Assembly: GCA_031761405.1 (NCBI GenBank)
Contig: JASEVX010000001.1
Span: 47,663,102 to 47,727,101, forward strand
Direction: 5' to 3'
DNA: 64,000 nucleotides
DNA from: Serripes groenlandicus
Lineage: Eukaryota > Mollusca > Bivalvia > Cardiida > Cardiidae
A program made the translations under genes and the position numbers. Shown here in pieces: positions 55,196 through 64,000 of this stretch (the first letter of the stretch is position 1; the number at the start of each line of letters is the position of its first letter). The notes below the pieces were generated by a model. It was given only the letters and a program-made list of their open reading frames with translations. It searched no databases and had not been told where the DNA came from.

Positions 55196-56650
55196 ATTAC
55201 ATATTTACTGATCATTATGTCTCCCCCATTACATGGGGGTGACATATTGTTTTTGCCCGTTCCGTCCGTCCTTCCGTCCTTCCGTCTGTCACACTTGTTT
55301 CCGCTCAATAACTGAAGAACGCTTGGGCGTAGGAACTTCATACTTGGTATGCAGGTTGGTCATGACCAGTAGCTGACCCCTATTGATTTTGATAACAGAA
55401 GGTCAAAGGTCAAGGTCATGGTGACCTTGTGAGGTAAAAAATGGTTTCCGCTCAATAACTGAAGAACGCTTTGGCTGAGGAACTCCATACTTGGTATGCA
55501 GTTTGGCCATGCCTATTAGAAGACCCCTATTGATTTTGAGGTCAGTATGTCTAAAGTCAAGGTCACAGTGACCATGAGCTTGAAAGGTCACAGTAACAAT
55601 GAGCTGATAAATAGTTTTTGCTTGGGCCCAGGAACTTCATACTTGATGTGCAGGTTGGTCACCACCAGCAAATGACCCCTATTAATTTTAAGGTCACTAG
55701 GTCAAAGGTCAAGGTCACATCCATCACACTTGTTTCCGCTCAATAACTGAAGAACGCTTGGGCATAGGATCTTCATACTTGGTATGCAGGTTGGTCATGA
55801 CCAGTAGATGACTCCTATTGATTTTGATGTCAGAAGGTCAAGGTCATGGTGACCTTGTGAGGTAAAATATGGTTTCCGCTCAATAACTGAAGAGCGCTTG
55901 TGCCGAGGAACTCTATACTTGGTATGCAGGTTGGCCATGCCGAGTAGAAGACCCTATTAATTTTGAGGTCAAGTCAAGGTCACAGTGACCTTGAGCTGAA
56001 AGGTCACAGTGACAATGAGCTGAAACATTGTTTTTGCTTAATAACTGTAGAATGCTTTGGCCATGGAAGTTAATACTTGGTATGCAGGTTGGTCACCACC
56101 AGTAGATGACCCCTATTGATTTTGAGGTCACTAGCTTAAAGGTCAAGGTCATGGTAACCTTCAGCTGAAAAATGGTTTCATCTCTATAAGTTATAACTAA
56201 AGAATGCTTATGCTGAGGAACTTCATACCTGGTGTGCAGGTTGGTCCTAACCAGTAAATAACCTTTATTGAATTTGTTTGATTTTGAGGTCACAAGGTCA
56301 AATGTCGAAGGTCACGGTAACCTTCAGCTGAAAAATGTGTTTTACTCAATAACTCAAGAACGCTTATACCCAGGAACTTCATACTTGGTGTGCAGCTTGG
56401 TCCTAACCTGTAGATGACCCCTATTGATTTTGATGTCAGTAGGTCAAAAGTCAAGGTCGCGGTGACCTTTGGCTGAAAAATGGTTTCCGCTCAATAACTG
56501 AAGATTGCTTGGGCCCAGGAACTTCATACTTGGTGTGCAGGTTGGTCACCAGCAGCAAATGACCCCTATTGATTTTGAGGTCACTAGGTCAAAGACCAAG
56601 GTCATGGTAACCCTCAGCTGAAAAATGGTTTCCGCTCAATAACTGAGGAT
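55196..56650 (+). repeat. Family E tandem-core element, 3'-truncated
   Basis: Starts TATGTCTCCCCCATTACATG with GGGGGTGACATA, a perfect 5' hairpin, then 'gtccgtccttccgtcc'. About eight core units follow with 'ctcaataactgaagaacgct', 'aacttcatacttggtatgca', 'tgacccctattgattttga' and 'aaggtcaaggtcatggtgac'. It stops at about 56650 with no 3' hairpin. Confidence 0.8.
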
Positions 56651-57141
56651 TGTCACTGTTGCTTCATCTCCAGTGCAAAACTAAAAAATTCATCTCCATC
56701 ATTTCTTTTCCTCCCCTACGACCACACAAATGGGGAGACAAGCGCTTTTTCAAAAAAGCAATCTCTAGTTTACTCTGTGATAGGTTAAATAAAACCAGAA
56801 CATTTAGAACTGTGATATTACAGAACTTTTCATCATATGGCATAAAACACATTCAAAATCTGGCATTTCAATATAAATATTTTGAAAGGAAAAAAAAAAA
56901 GGACTGGTGGCTCTTTTCTTTATAACTTCAGAAAGCTTGTTGATCTTTCTGCCAGACAAGATATCCCGGTGTGACAGATAATGTATAATGTTTTGCCATG
57001 GCCATCCTATTGTCTATTGTTCTCAGTGAGAAATCGCTTCCAAAAGCAGCTTTCTATAACACCAATATGATTCCAATTTAATTCAGTCAGGAATCTGGTC
57101 CAGCTGGGAAACAGTAGTGCTGTGATAATTAACCCTTTAAC
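56651..57141. other. Unassigned spacer
   Basis: No supported gene. A frame at 56650-56925 has no recognisable domain. Confidence 0.4.
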
Positions 57142-57353
57142 TTAACCCTTTCCCACTTGCATATGCATTTTGACACATCTGTAGCAGAGGTATTTTGAAA
57201 ACATTGTGGCAATAGGAAAAATTGCTCGGTTGAGTGAATTCTTCTTTTGCCACAGCATTTCATACCTATACTTTTATTTATAGAGATTTTCAACATTTGC
57301 TTAGTTATTTTCAGTCATCTGCTGCAGATGTGTTGTAGGTCGGAAAGTGTTAA
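57142..57353 (+). mobile_element. TTAA-MITE, full length
   Basis: TTAACCCTTTCCCACTTGC to GTAGGTCGGAAAGTGTTAA. Confidence 0.82.
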
Positions 57354-57858
57354 ATAGATGACTGCTTTATTTTAGCAGAAGATTTTTGAAAACATTGGAA
57401 AATAAGTAGATTTGCTCTGGTTTCCCACAACATTTTCAATGTATTTAAGCGATCATCCATCAGATATTTGCCTGGGACGGTTTTTCAAAGTGCACAACTC
57501 TAAAATATTAAATTGGATAAAAGATATCCGTTAGCTGAACTTTTTGATTGGAGATTTCCTTTTTGACTTTTTTTTTTCAATGTTCTTATATCATTGTATG
57601 CAGAGGTACTAAAAGTTGAGGAAAGAAATGTAAATTGATTGTATTCCCACCTGGATAATGCCTCTTTGCCTAGGAATTATCATGAACAACAGAGATATTA
57701 TCATTGTTTTCCATAACACTTGTCCAAATTGTGAGTATGGATTCTCTAACCATACCTTAACCTAATCCTTTACTAAAAGTTGTTCGCTATTCCTTGATTA
57801 GTTGATACTGACATTTGGTAGGTCTTGTGATAGTTAAATCTAAACTTATTGTTGAAAT
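57354..57858. other. Unassigned spacer
   Basis: Only a vague MITE-like arm near 57365-57440. Confidence 0.35.
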
Positions 57859-57997
57859 GTTAACCCTTTCCAACATACAATAAATTTGCAGCAAATGACT
57901 CTGAAAACATCGAGGAAAAATGAGAAAGATATCTACAAATGAAAGTATAATTATTGAATAGGGTTGTTAAAGTAGAAATTGCTCATCTTGAAAAGTG
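57859..57997 (+). mobile_element. TTAA-MITE 5' fragment
   Basis: TTAACCCTTTCCAACATAC, 'tttgcagcaaatgactctga', then 'agaaattgctcatctt'. No 3' half. Confidence 0.65.
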
Positions 57998-58349
57998 ATC
58001 CTGAAACTAGAAAACTCTAGATTATGTTCTCTATGCTCCAAAAAAGACTTCTGCATGGTATATTTTGAGAACAAGTTTGCTTCTGACCAATCAGATACTT
58101 GAGCACAGAGAAAACCCTGGTTTTCGAGGAATTCTCATGTTTCTTGTTTACTTAATGTTTATATTTTATAGAGTCATGAATTTAGGATAACAGGTGGCTA
58201 TAATGTTGTCCATGCACTCATTTTGATGCATCTGTAGCAGATGACTTTAGGCAAATGGAGAATTTGTTCACAATGAGCAGTGACAGCTCAGTCCATAACA
58301 ACAAGGGCTATCAGTCTAGGGTTACAGTGTGTTCCAACCTTTCATCTTT

Positions 58350-58540
58350 CCAACCATTGACAAAGGTCATCATGAAAAATGCATCTCTTCCACCAATGGG
58401 CTAAATAGACTATGTGCAAAGGGAACCGGTTGCATGGGAAAGAATTTGTGTGTACTGGTGTGACACAAAAGCCGGGAAACTGGTCGTCATGATATAACTG
58501 AAACACTGTTGAAAATGGCATTAAATCTCTTATCATCACT
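58350..58540 (+). mobile_element. SINE-B fragment, diverged
   Basis: 'cattgacaaaggtcatcatg', CACCAATGGGCTAAATAG, 'actggtcgtcatgatataac' and 'aaaatggcattaaatctc' follow SINE-B order. The head is missing. Confidence 0.7.
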
Positions 58541-58706
58541 CATATTGCCACAATACTTACCAATTTGACGGTGACTGTGGTTTCCAAATAGGTTGAACAA
58601 GTAAAGGGATAATTAGTGTTTTGTTTAGAATTACCTTGAAATAGCATGCAAAGGTTGATTAAACATGCACAAGAAGATTATTCTAACATATGCCTGCCAT
58701 TATCAT

Positions 58707-58936
58707 TTAACCCTTTCCCTCATATAGATGCTTTCTGACGGCTCTGCAGCAGACGGCTTTATGAAAACATAGTGACAAAAGAAGAAATTGCACAAAACGT
58801 GCAATTTCTCCTTTTGCCACAATGTTTTCCACTTTTTGTCATAGGTTTTCCATTCAATTATGGAGATTTTCTATCTTTTGACGAAATACGTTCAAAGTCG
58901 TCTGCTGCAGAATTGTCGTATGAGGGAAAGGGTTAA
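58707..58936 (+). mobile_element. TTAA-MITE, reference copy (230 bp)
   Basis: TTAACCCTTTCCCTCATATAG to GTATGAGGGAAAGGGTTAA. GAAATTGCACAAAACGTGCAATTTC forms the central hairpin, followed by 'ttgccacaatgttttccact' and the arm 'gtcgtctgctgcagaa'. It is among the best conserved copies in the window. Confidence 0.92.
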
Positions 58937-59072
58937 AGCAAAATCATGTTATAGTTTTTAGCTCATCTTAGCATGAAATGCACAAGGTGAGCTATGGTGA
59001 TCATCATGTGCCCAGTGTCCTTTGGTGAGCATCATGTGTCGTCAGCAAGATCTTAAAAGGAAATCTTTGTTC

Positions 59073-59310
59073 TACCCTTTCCAACTTGCGGATGCACTTT
59101 GATGCATCTACTGCAGATGGCTATTGAAAACATTGTTACTAAAGGACAAATTGATCATGATGAGCAAGCAATATCTCCATTTGTCACTATGTTTTCTGTT
59201 TTATTCAATAATTATGTGTTCATTATATAAACTGTGTTTTTCCCAAAGTTTTGCTTTGATGTTTTAAATTCTGTCTGCTGTAGATTTGCTGTAAGTAGGA
59301 AAGGGTTAAG
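59073..59310 (+). mobile_element. TTAA-MITE, diverged, nested
   Basis: CTACCCTTTCCAACTTGC to GTAAGTAGGAAAGGGTTAA. Confidence 0.75.
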
Positions 59311-59568
59311 CCACTGGGTCCATTGAAACCAAACTTCACAGTAATGTTCCTGTGGTAGTCCTCTTCTTTGGTTGCTGCATCATAAGAAAGGGGGGAAAAT
59401 AACAAAGTATAACAAAAAAATATCCTCTGAGATTACTGGTCTGATCTCAGGGTATTTGGCAAAATTGTTCCCATAAGTGACCCTCTACTACAATTGTTCA
59501 ACCAATATCAATTGGTTAAAAAATATGGCAATTAGGCATCTTCAGAAAAGATTTAAAAGGACAAAACG

Positions 59569-59801
59569 TTAACCCTTTCCCTCATACGACAATTCTGCAC
59601 CAGACAACATTGAAAATATTTTGTCAAAAAATAGAAAATCTCTATAATTGAATAGATAATCTATGACTAAAAGTGGAAAACATTGTGGCAAAAGGAGAAA
59701 TTGCTCGTTTTGAGCAATTTCTTCTTTTGTCACTATGTTTTCAAAACCCGTCTGCTGCAGAGGCATCAGAAAACGTATATAATTATGAGGGAAAGGGTTA
59801 A
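59569..59801 (-). mobile_element. TTAA-MITE, full length, nested
   Basis: TTAACCCTTTCCCTCATACG to TATGAGGGAAAGGGTTAA; centre ATTGCTCG-tttt-GAGCAAT. Orientation opposite to 58707-58936. Confidence 0.88.
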
Positions 59802-60220
59802 ACTTCTTCCTCTCATAAAGTGCTCTTTTTTTTTTATTCTTACATAAATTGGGGCAGAACTCACTGACAGTTTCTCAGATGACTATAAACACTTTGTTCA
59901 AGTCAATCGATTAGTTGAAAAACATAGCCACCTGACAGCATCTGAAAAGAAGAAAAATGACAATACTGTCAATGTGCTTGTCCAATTTCAGGATAATTTG
60001 GCAGAAACGTTTCTTAGGCGATCCTCTGTAAAGGATTTTCAAATTATTTTGAAATGTAAAATAAAAACATGGCCCGTAGGGATTAGGAAATGTTGCATTT
60101 ATAATGGGCATTCCCTTTAAATGGAAAAGTCTTAAGTTCAGTATATTTTGTTTCCTGTTGAGATTAATCTTGCCTGAAAGGGCTTATTCTTTGGTGAGCT
60201 AACCAGGGCCGCCTCATTGG

Positions 60221-60256
60221 CCCCCCCCCCCCCCCCCCCCCCCCCTTTTTTTTTTT
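60221..60256. repeat. Poly-C then poly-T tract
   Basis: 25 C followed by about 11 T, exactly at the join of two tandem-core elements. The C run replaces the expected GGCCCTCTTG end. Confidence 0.88.
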
Positions 60257-61325
60257 AGCTCATCTGAGCTTTGCTCAAGGTGAGTTATTGTGATCGCCTT
60301 TTGTCCGGCGTGCGTCAACTTCTCCTCCTCAGTAACCAGTGGGTCAATTTGGATGAAACTTCACAGAAAGCATCCTCTCAATGACCTCACCAGAATTCCT
60401 TCAAATTTTTGGGATCCATGCAAAATTCTGGTTTCCATGGCAACGAAACGAAAAAAACTTCAAAATTCTTCTTCTCCAAAACTGCTTGGCAGATTTTCAA
60501 ATAATTTTGTAGAAATGTTCCTTAGATGACCCTCTATCAGATTCCTTCAAGCCGTGTTGATTGGTCGAAAAACATGGCCGCAAGGGGGGGGGGGGGGCTA
60601 TTTTGCCTTATATGGCTATAGTGAAAACTTAAAAAATCTTCTCCTCCGAAAGTGTAAGGCCGATTTTCAAATAATTTTGTAGAAATGTTCCTTGGGTGAC
60701 CCTCTATCAGATTCCTTCAAGCCATGTTGATTGGTCGAAAAACATGGCCGCCAGGGTGGGCGGGCTATTTTGCCTTATATGGCTATAGTGCAAACTTAAA
60801 AAATCTTCTCCACCAGAAGTGTCGATTTTCAAATAATTTTGTAGAAATGTTCCTTGGGTGATCCTCTATCAGATTCCTTCAAGCCATGTTGATTGGTAAA
60901 AACATGGCCGCCAGGGGGCGGGGCTATTTTGCCTTTTATGGCTATAGTGAAAACTTAAAAAATCTTCTCCTCCATAAGTGTCAGGCCGATTTTCAAATAA
61001 TTTTGTAGAAATGTTCCTTGGATGACCCACTTTCAGATTCCTTCAAGCCATGTTGATTGGTCAAAAAACATGGCCGCCAGTGGGCAGGGCTATTTTGCAT
61101 TATATGGCTATAGTGAAAACTTAAAAAATCTTCTCCTCCAAAAGTATCTGGCCGATTTTCAAATAATTTTGTAGAAATGTTCTAGGGTGACCCTCTATCA
61201 GATTCCTTCAAGCCAAGTTGATTGGTCGGAAACTATGGCTACCATGGGGCGGGGCTTATATAGCTAAAGTGAAAAAAAAAAAAATCAGGTGAGCGATTCA
61301 ATGGCCATCATGGCCCTCTTGTGTT
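60256..61325 (+). repeat. Family B tandem-core element, full length
   Basis: The 5' module TAGCTCATCTGAGC-tttGCTCAAGGTGAG is followed by five core units (phrase 'gattttcaaataatttt' at 60492, 60662, 60824, 60988, 61154). The end is AATCAGGTGAGCGATTC, then GGCCATCATGGCCCTCTTG. A poly-G run lies at about 60583-60596. This is the best full copy of family B. Confidence 0.9.
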
Positions 61326-61599
61326 TTTTTGTGCTGTATTAAATGTCCAATTGTGTGAATGCAAAGATGTGATTACTTATCATTATGAGCTGTCAGAAAT
61401 TCTGCTTTAAATACACTTTCAATCGGCTCTCCAACATGTTTTTATTATTTGGGCATAAAACTGATAGCTTCTTCTCAACATCTTCACAGTGATTAGTTCA
61501 CTAATATCTGCAGTGTTCACACTGGTATTCTGATTAGAATGCAAGTTACAAATTACGGTGCCATATAGTAAATTTTCACCAGCTTTTCGTTAGGGCTGT
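61326..61599. other. Unassigned spacer
   Basis: No gene or repeat recognised. Confidence 0.35.
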
Positions 61600-61745
61600 T
61601 CCAGAAAAAAAAGTCTGGGGGGGGGAACGACCAGCAATTTTGAGGGTACCACCTATAGAATTTTAATTATTTTTTGGGCACCCCCCATAGAATAAAATTT
61701 CAATTTTACCCCCCACCTAGAGAATTTAAATTATCACATTCATAG
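61600..61745. repeat. Uncharacterised dispersed repeat, copy 1
   Basis: Contains 'aacgaccagcaattttgagg' and 'accccccacctagagaattt'. Related phrases recur at 62820-62945. Confidence 0.5.
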
Positions 61746-61889
61746 CAATTTTATTCATGTTTTATACTTTTTAACACATTCAAGCAGATCCAAATTAAAA
61801 TGCATGAGTTAAAAGACATCCAGTAGTATCATATTTGACCATGACCAAGAGTGTACCTTCCTAGATAACCCAAACCCAGTCGGTAGCAA

Positions 61890-62107
61890 TGCAGGCTCAG
61901 CCATTATTCTTTCCTATGTTTGACAAGAGTCAATGTGACATGCATCTTCCACCAATCTTCTTCTAAGTCTATGTGGAAAAGCAGCCAGTTGCTTTGGGAA
62001 GATTGTTGTGCGAAATACTGGTGTGTGAAAACCAGGAAATACATTTATAGTAGGTAACTGGCTGTTGTGATATAACTGATAAACGGCGTTAAACTTGAAT
62101 CAATCAT
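61890..62107 (+). mobile_element. SINE-B copy, diverged
   Basis: 'ggctcagccattattctttc', 'tttgacaagagtcaatgtga', 'agcagccagttgctttggga', then 'aactggctgttgtgatataa' and a tail GAATCAATCATA. Confidence 0.72.
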
Positions 62108-62382
62108 ATTTATAATACAATTGGCTGAAATATGAGGTCAAGTTTGTAGCGGATCATTGCCAATGCTAAATAATAGTGTGGCAAACTGGTCTAGTATGGA
62201 GAAATCCACAAAATGTAATTTGGACTAGATGAAATAATGAACATGTATTTCAATCTTTGTTCCAACAACCATCATTTATACTTAGAGGGCAACACACTGC
62301 CTTTAAAATACAATATAAAGACAATACCTCGGACTGGGGGTGTCTTGCATTTCTTGGAGATTATTGTTCTGATAATTTGTGC

Positions 62383-62578
62383 CGAGCCCCAGAAGCTCAG
62401 TCAGGGGTTGTGAGTTCGAATCCAGACTTTCTTTCTGACGTTGGACAAAAGTCAATGCGACATGCATCATTTGTCTTCCATCAATGGGCCAAGTCTGTGG
62501 AAAAAGCAGCCACTTGCTGGGGGAGATTGTTGTGTGGAGTACTGGTATGAGAATGTGAACTGGCCTTCAGAACTGTGC
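62383..62578 (+). mobile_element. SINE-B copy, 3'-shortened
   Basis: Head GCCGAGCCCCAGAAGCTCAG and box B GAGTTCGAATCCAG. The body continues to 'gaatgtgaactggccttcag', where it stops short of the tail. Confidence 0.78.
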
Positions 62579-62672
62579 CGAGCCCCAGAAGCTCAGTGAG
62601 GGGTTGTGAGTTTGAATCCAGACTTTCTTTCCGACGTTTGACAAAAGTCAATGCGACATGCATCCATCTTGT
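62577..62672 (+). mobile_element. SINE-B head, second copy of a tandem pair
   Basis: Repeats the head of the preceding copy, GCCGAGCCCCAGAAGCTCAG to 'caatgcgacatgcatcc', then stops. The two form a head-to-tail partial dimer. Confidence 0.75.
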
Positions 62673-62819
62673 AACCGGTGTCCGGTGTCGTAAAAATCAC
62701 TGAAGGGTCATTATCACCAATATTTATCGGCGAGCTGATACAGTAAATTTGCGATCTCGTATCCGACGATTAAAAATTAGAAAACGCTCGACATTGAATT
62801 CCTGCCGAATTTATTACGG
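62673..62819. other. Unassigned spacer
   Basis: Nothing recognised. Confidence 0.3.
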
Positions 62820-62945
62820 GTTTTTTATACAGTAAAAAGAACGACCACCCACAGAATTAAAATACATCTTTTGCCCACTACCTAGAGAATTTTATTTAAA
62901 AAATACCCCCCACCCACAGAATTTAAATAGCTTGTCGTTTTTGCC
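62820..62945. repeat. Uncharacterised dispersed repeat, copy 2
   Basis: 'gaacgaccacccacagaatt', 'cactacctagagaatttta' and 'ataccccccacccacagaat' resemble 61600-61745. Confidence 0.5.
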
Positions 62946-63124
62946 TCCTATTGAAAACAACCAATTAAGAAATGTAAGCAATATGAGCATATAAAATTGC
63001 CTTAAATTCTGTCATTCCAATGATTGAATTGCTTCAATTTCTATAGATATTCATTTCTTTTGTTTAGATAATTTTAAATTTGGGAAATCTAAATCAATTA
63101 TTATGTAAAAGTTTAAGATGAACT

Positions 63125-63345
63125 TCAAGGTTTGATCCCATGTCAAGTAATACTGAAGACTTACAAAGTGGTAATTAAATGTCTTCCCTTCTTGGCGCTC
63201 AGGATAGTGGGGATAGCATAATGCCCCATGCGTTGGTGTCAGGATAAGTACTACCTGTAGAACTGGTTAATTACCAAGGCAATGCAGTGACATAATTGAC
63301 AAAAATGTTGAAAGTAGGGTAAAACATTATTCAAATAAACAAAGA
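63125..63345 (+). mobile_element. SINE-A copy, 5'-truncated
   Basis: Box B GGTTTGATCCCATG, 'cttcccttcttggcgctcag', 'tgcgttggtgtcaggata' and 'agggtaaaacatta' follow SINE-A order. The tail is degraded to 'caaataaacaaa'. Confidence 0.72.
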
Positions 63346-63500
63346 TGAACATAGACCCAGTAATACAAATTGTGCATAAAGTAGGTGTTACCCTTCAAAT
63401 GGACTCATGAGACATGGTGTGAACGTTTTCAGACAGTTAATTGGTTTGGTTACAAAATGGAGAACTTACTCTTACTGTTTCAGCTTCAATGATGGACTAC

Positions 63501-63900
63501 CTTAACCCTTTACAAGATGCGGACAACACATTTCACAGGTTTGCAGCAGAATCAAATTTGAAAATATTGTTTTAAATATAGATTTTTATTTAAAACAATT
63601 TCCAAAGAATTTCCCAAATAATTTAGACACAATTCTTTTCCTGATTTTCCTTATGTTAAATAACAATATTTTCATCAAAAGGTTTCAAAGCAGACGACTT
63701 TTTAAGATAAACAATTTGTACTAAATCTCCACAATGTTTTTGAGCAAGAATTCTTATTGTTACAATATTTTTATCAGAATGTTCCGAAGCAGAGAACTCG
63801 TATTCTTTCCCACTAACAAACACTTTCTGACGTGTCTACAGCAGAACAGTTTTGGAATCATTGTGGTAAAAATTGTTCATATAGTAAGTCAACAGTATTA
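63501..63900. mobile_element. Degenerate TTAA-MITE remnants
   Basis: CCTTAACCCTTTACAAGATG with 'ggtttgcagcagaatcaaat', and a second start 'attctttcccactaacaaac' near 63803 with 'gacgtgtctacagcagaac'. Confidence 0.5.
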
Positions 63901-63965
63901 GTATGGCTATGATAATACTCACAATACTTTTCGACATTCTGAAAGTGAACTAAAAATGTTAACCC

Positions 63966-64000
63966 TTAACCCTTTCCCTCATACGACAATTCTGCAGCAG
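63966..64000 (-). mobile_element. TTAA-MITE cut by the window end
   Basis: TTAACCCTTTCCCTCATACG then 'acaattctgcagcag', identical to the start of 59569-59801. Confidence 0.85.

Larger units (their letters stand above)
58957..60220 (+). repeat. Family B-like element with two nested MITEs
   Basis: The 5' module TTTTAGCTCATCTTAGCATG with 'gcacaaggtgagctatggtg'. The core is strongly diverged ('attggttaaaaaatatggca', 'tcgattagttgaaaaacata'). The 3' remnant GGTGAGCTAACCAGGGCC is followed by 'gcctcattgg' and poly-C. MITEs at about 59073-59310 and 59569-59801 interrupt it. Confidence 0.6.

Overview
The window looks like AT-rich intergenic DNA from a eukaryote, most probably a bivalve mollusc, and it is almost entirely made of transposable elements and their debris. 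I see no convincing host gene, no rRNA and no canonical tRNA gene. The mollusc call rests on repeat types I associate with bivalve genomes: tandem-core elements that open with TAGCTC or TATACCCCC and close with a hairpin plus CTTG or CTAG, tRNA-derived SINEs ending in AATCAATCAATC, and Ngaro/DIRS tyrosine-recombinase retrotransposons. No species can be named from sequence alone.

Layout. 1-4.6 kb: tandem-core elements (families A, B, D) and SINE fragments. 4.64-8.12 kb: a 5'-truncated CR1-like LINE with an uninterrupted 1003-residue endonuclease/reverse transcriptase ORF. 8.12-12.4 kb: two family D arrays of a 179-bp unit. 12.45-20.24 kb: a decayed DIRS-type retrotransposon with inverted terminal repeats and an internal complementary region. 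21.2-25.4 kb: family B and D copies. 25.6-28.3 kb: a minus-strand hAT transposase pseudogene with a recognisable intron. 29.2-29.8 kb: the C-terminal end of a different hAT transposase, split by a SINE. 30.4-35.3 kb: MITEs, a family A array and other tandem arrays. 35.54-36.92 kb: a 1.39-kb foldback element. 37.44-38.95 kb: a Tc1-like element with a broken transposase. 39-45 kb: MITEs and nested tandem-core elements. 45.34-49.90 kb: a nearly intact minus-strand Ngaro-type element (gag/zinc knuckle, RT-RNase H, tyrosine recombinase) with split direct repeats. 50-64 kb: MITEs, SINEs, satellite-like arrays and more tandem-core elements.

Names used here: families A to E are 'hairpin-ended tandem-core' elements that share one architecture; 'TTAA-MITE' is a roughly 229-bp palindromic family with TTAACCCTTTCCC ends, probably mobilised by a piggyBac-type transposase; SINE-A and SINE-B are two tRNA-derived SINE families. 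No autonomous Helitron-like or piggyBac transposase is present here, so these families would need enzymes encoded elsewhere. The two proteins most likely to be functional or recently functional are the LINE ORF2 and the Ngaro pol ORF.
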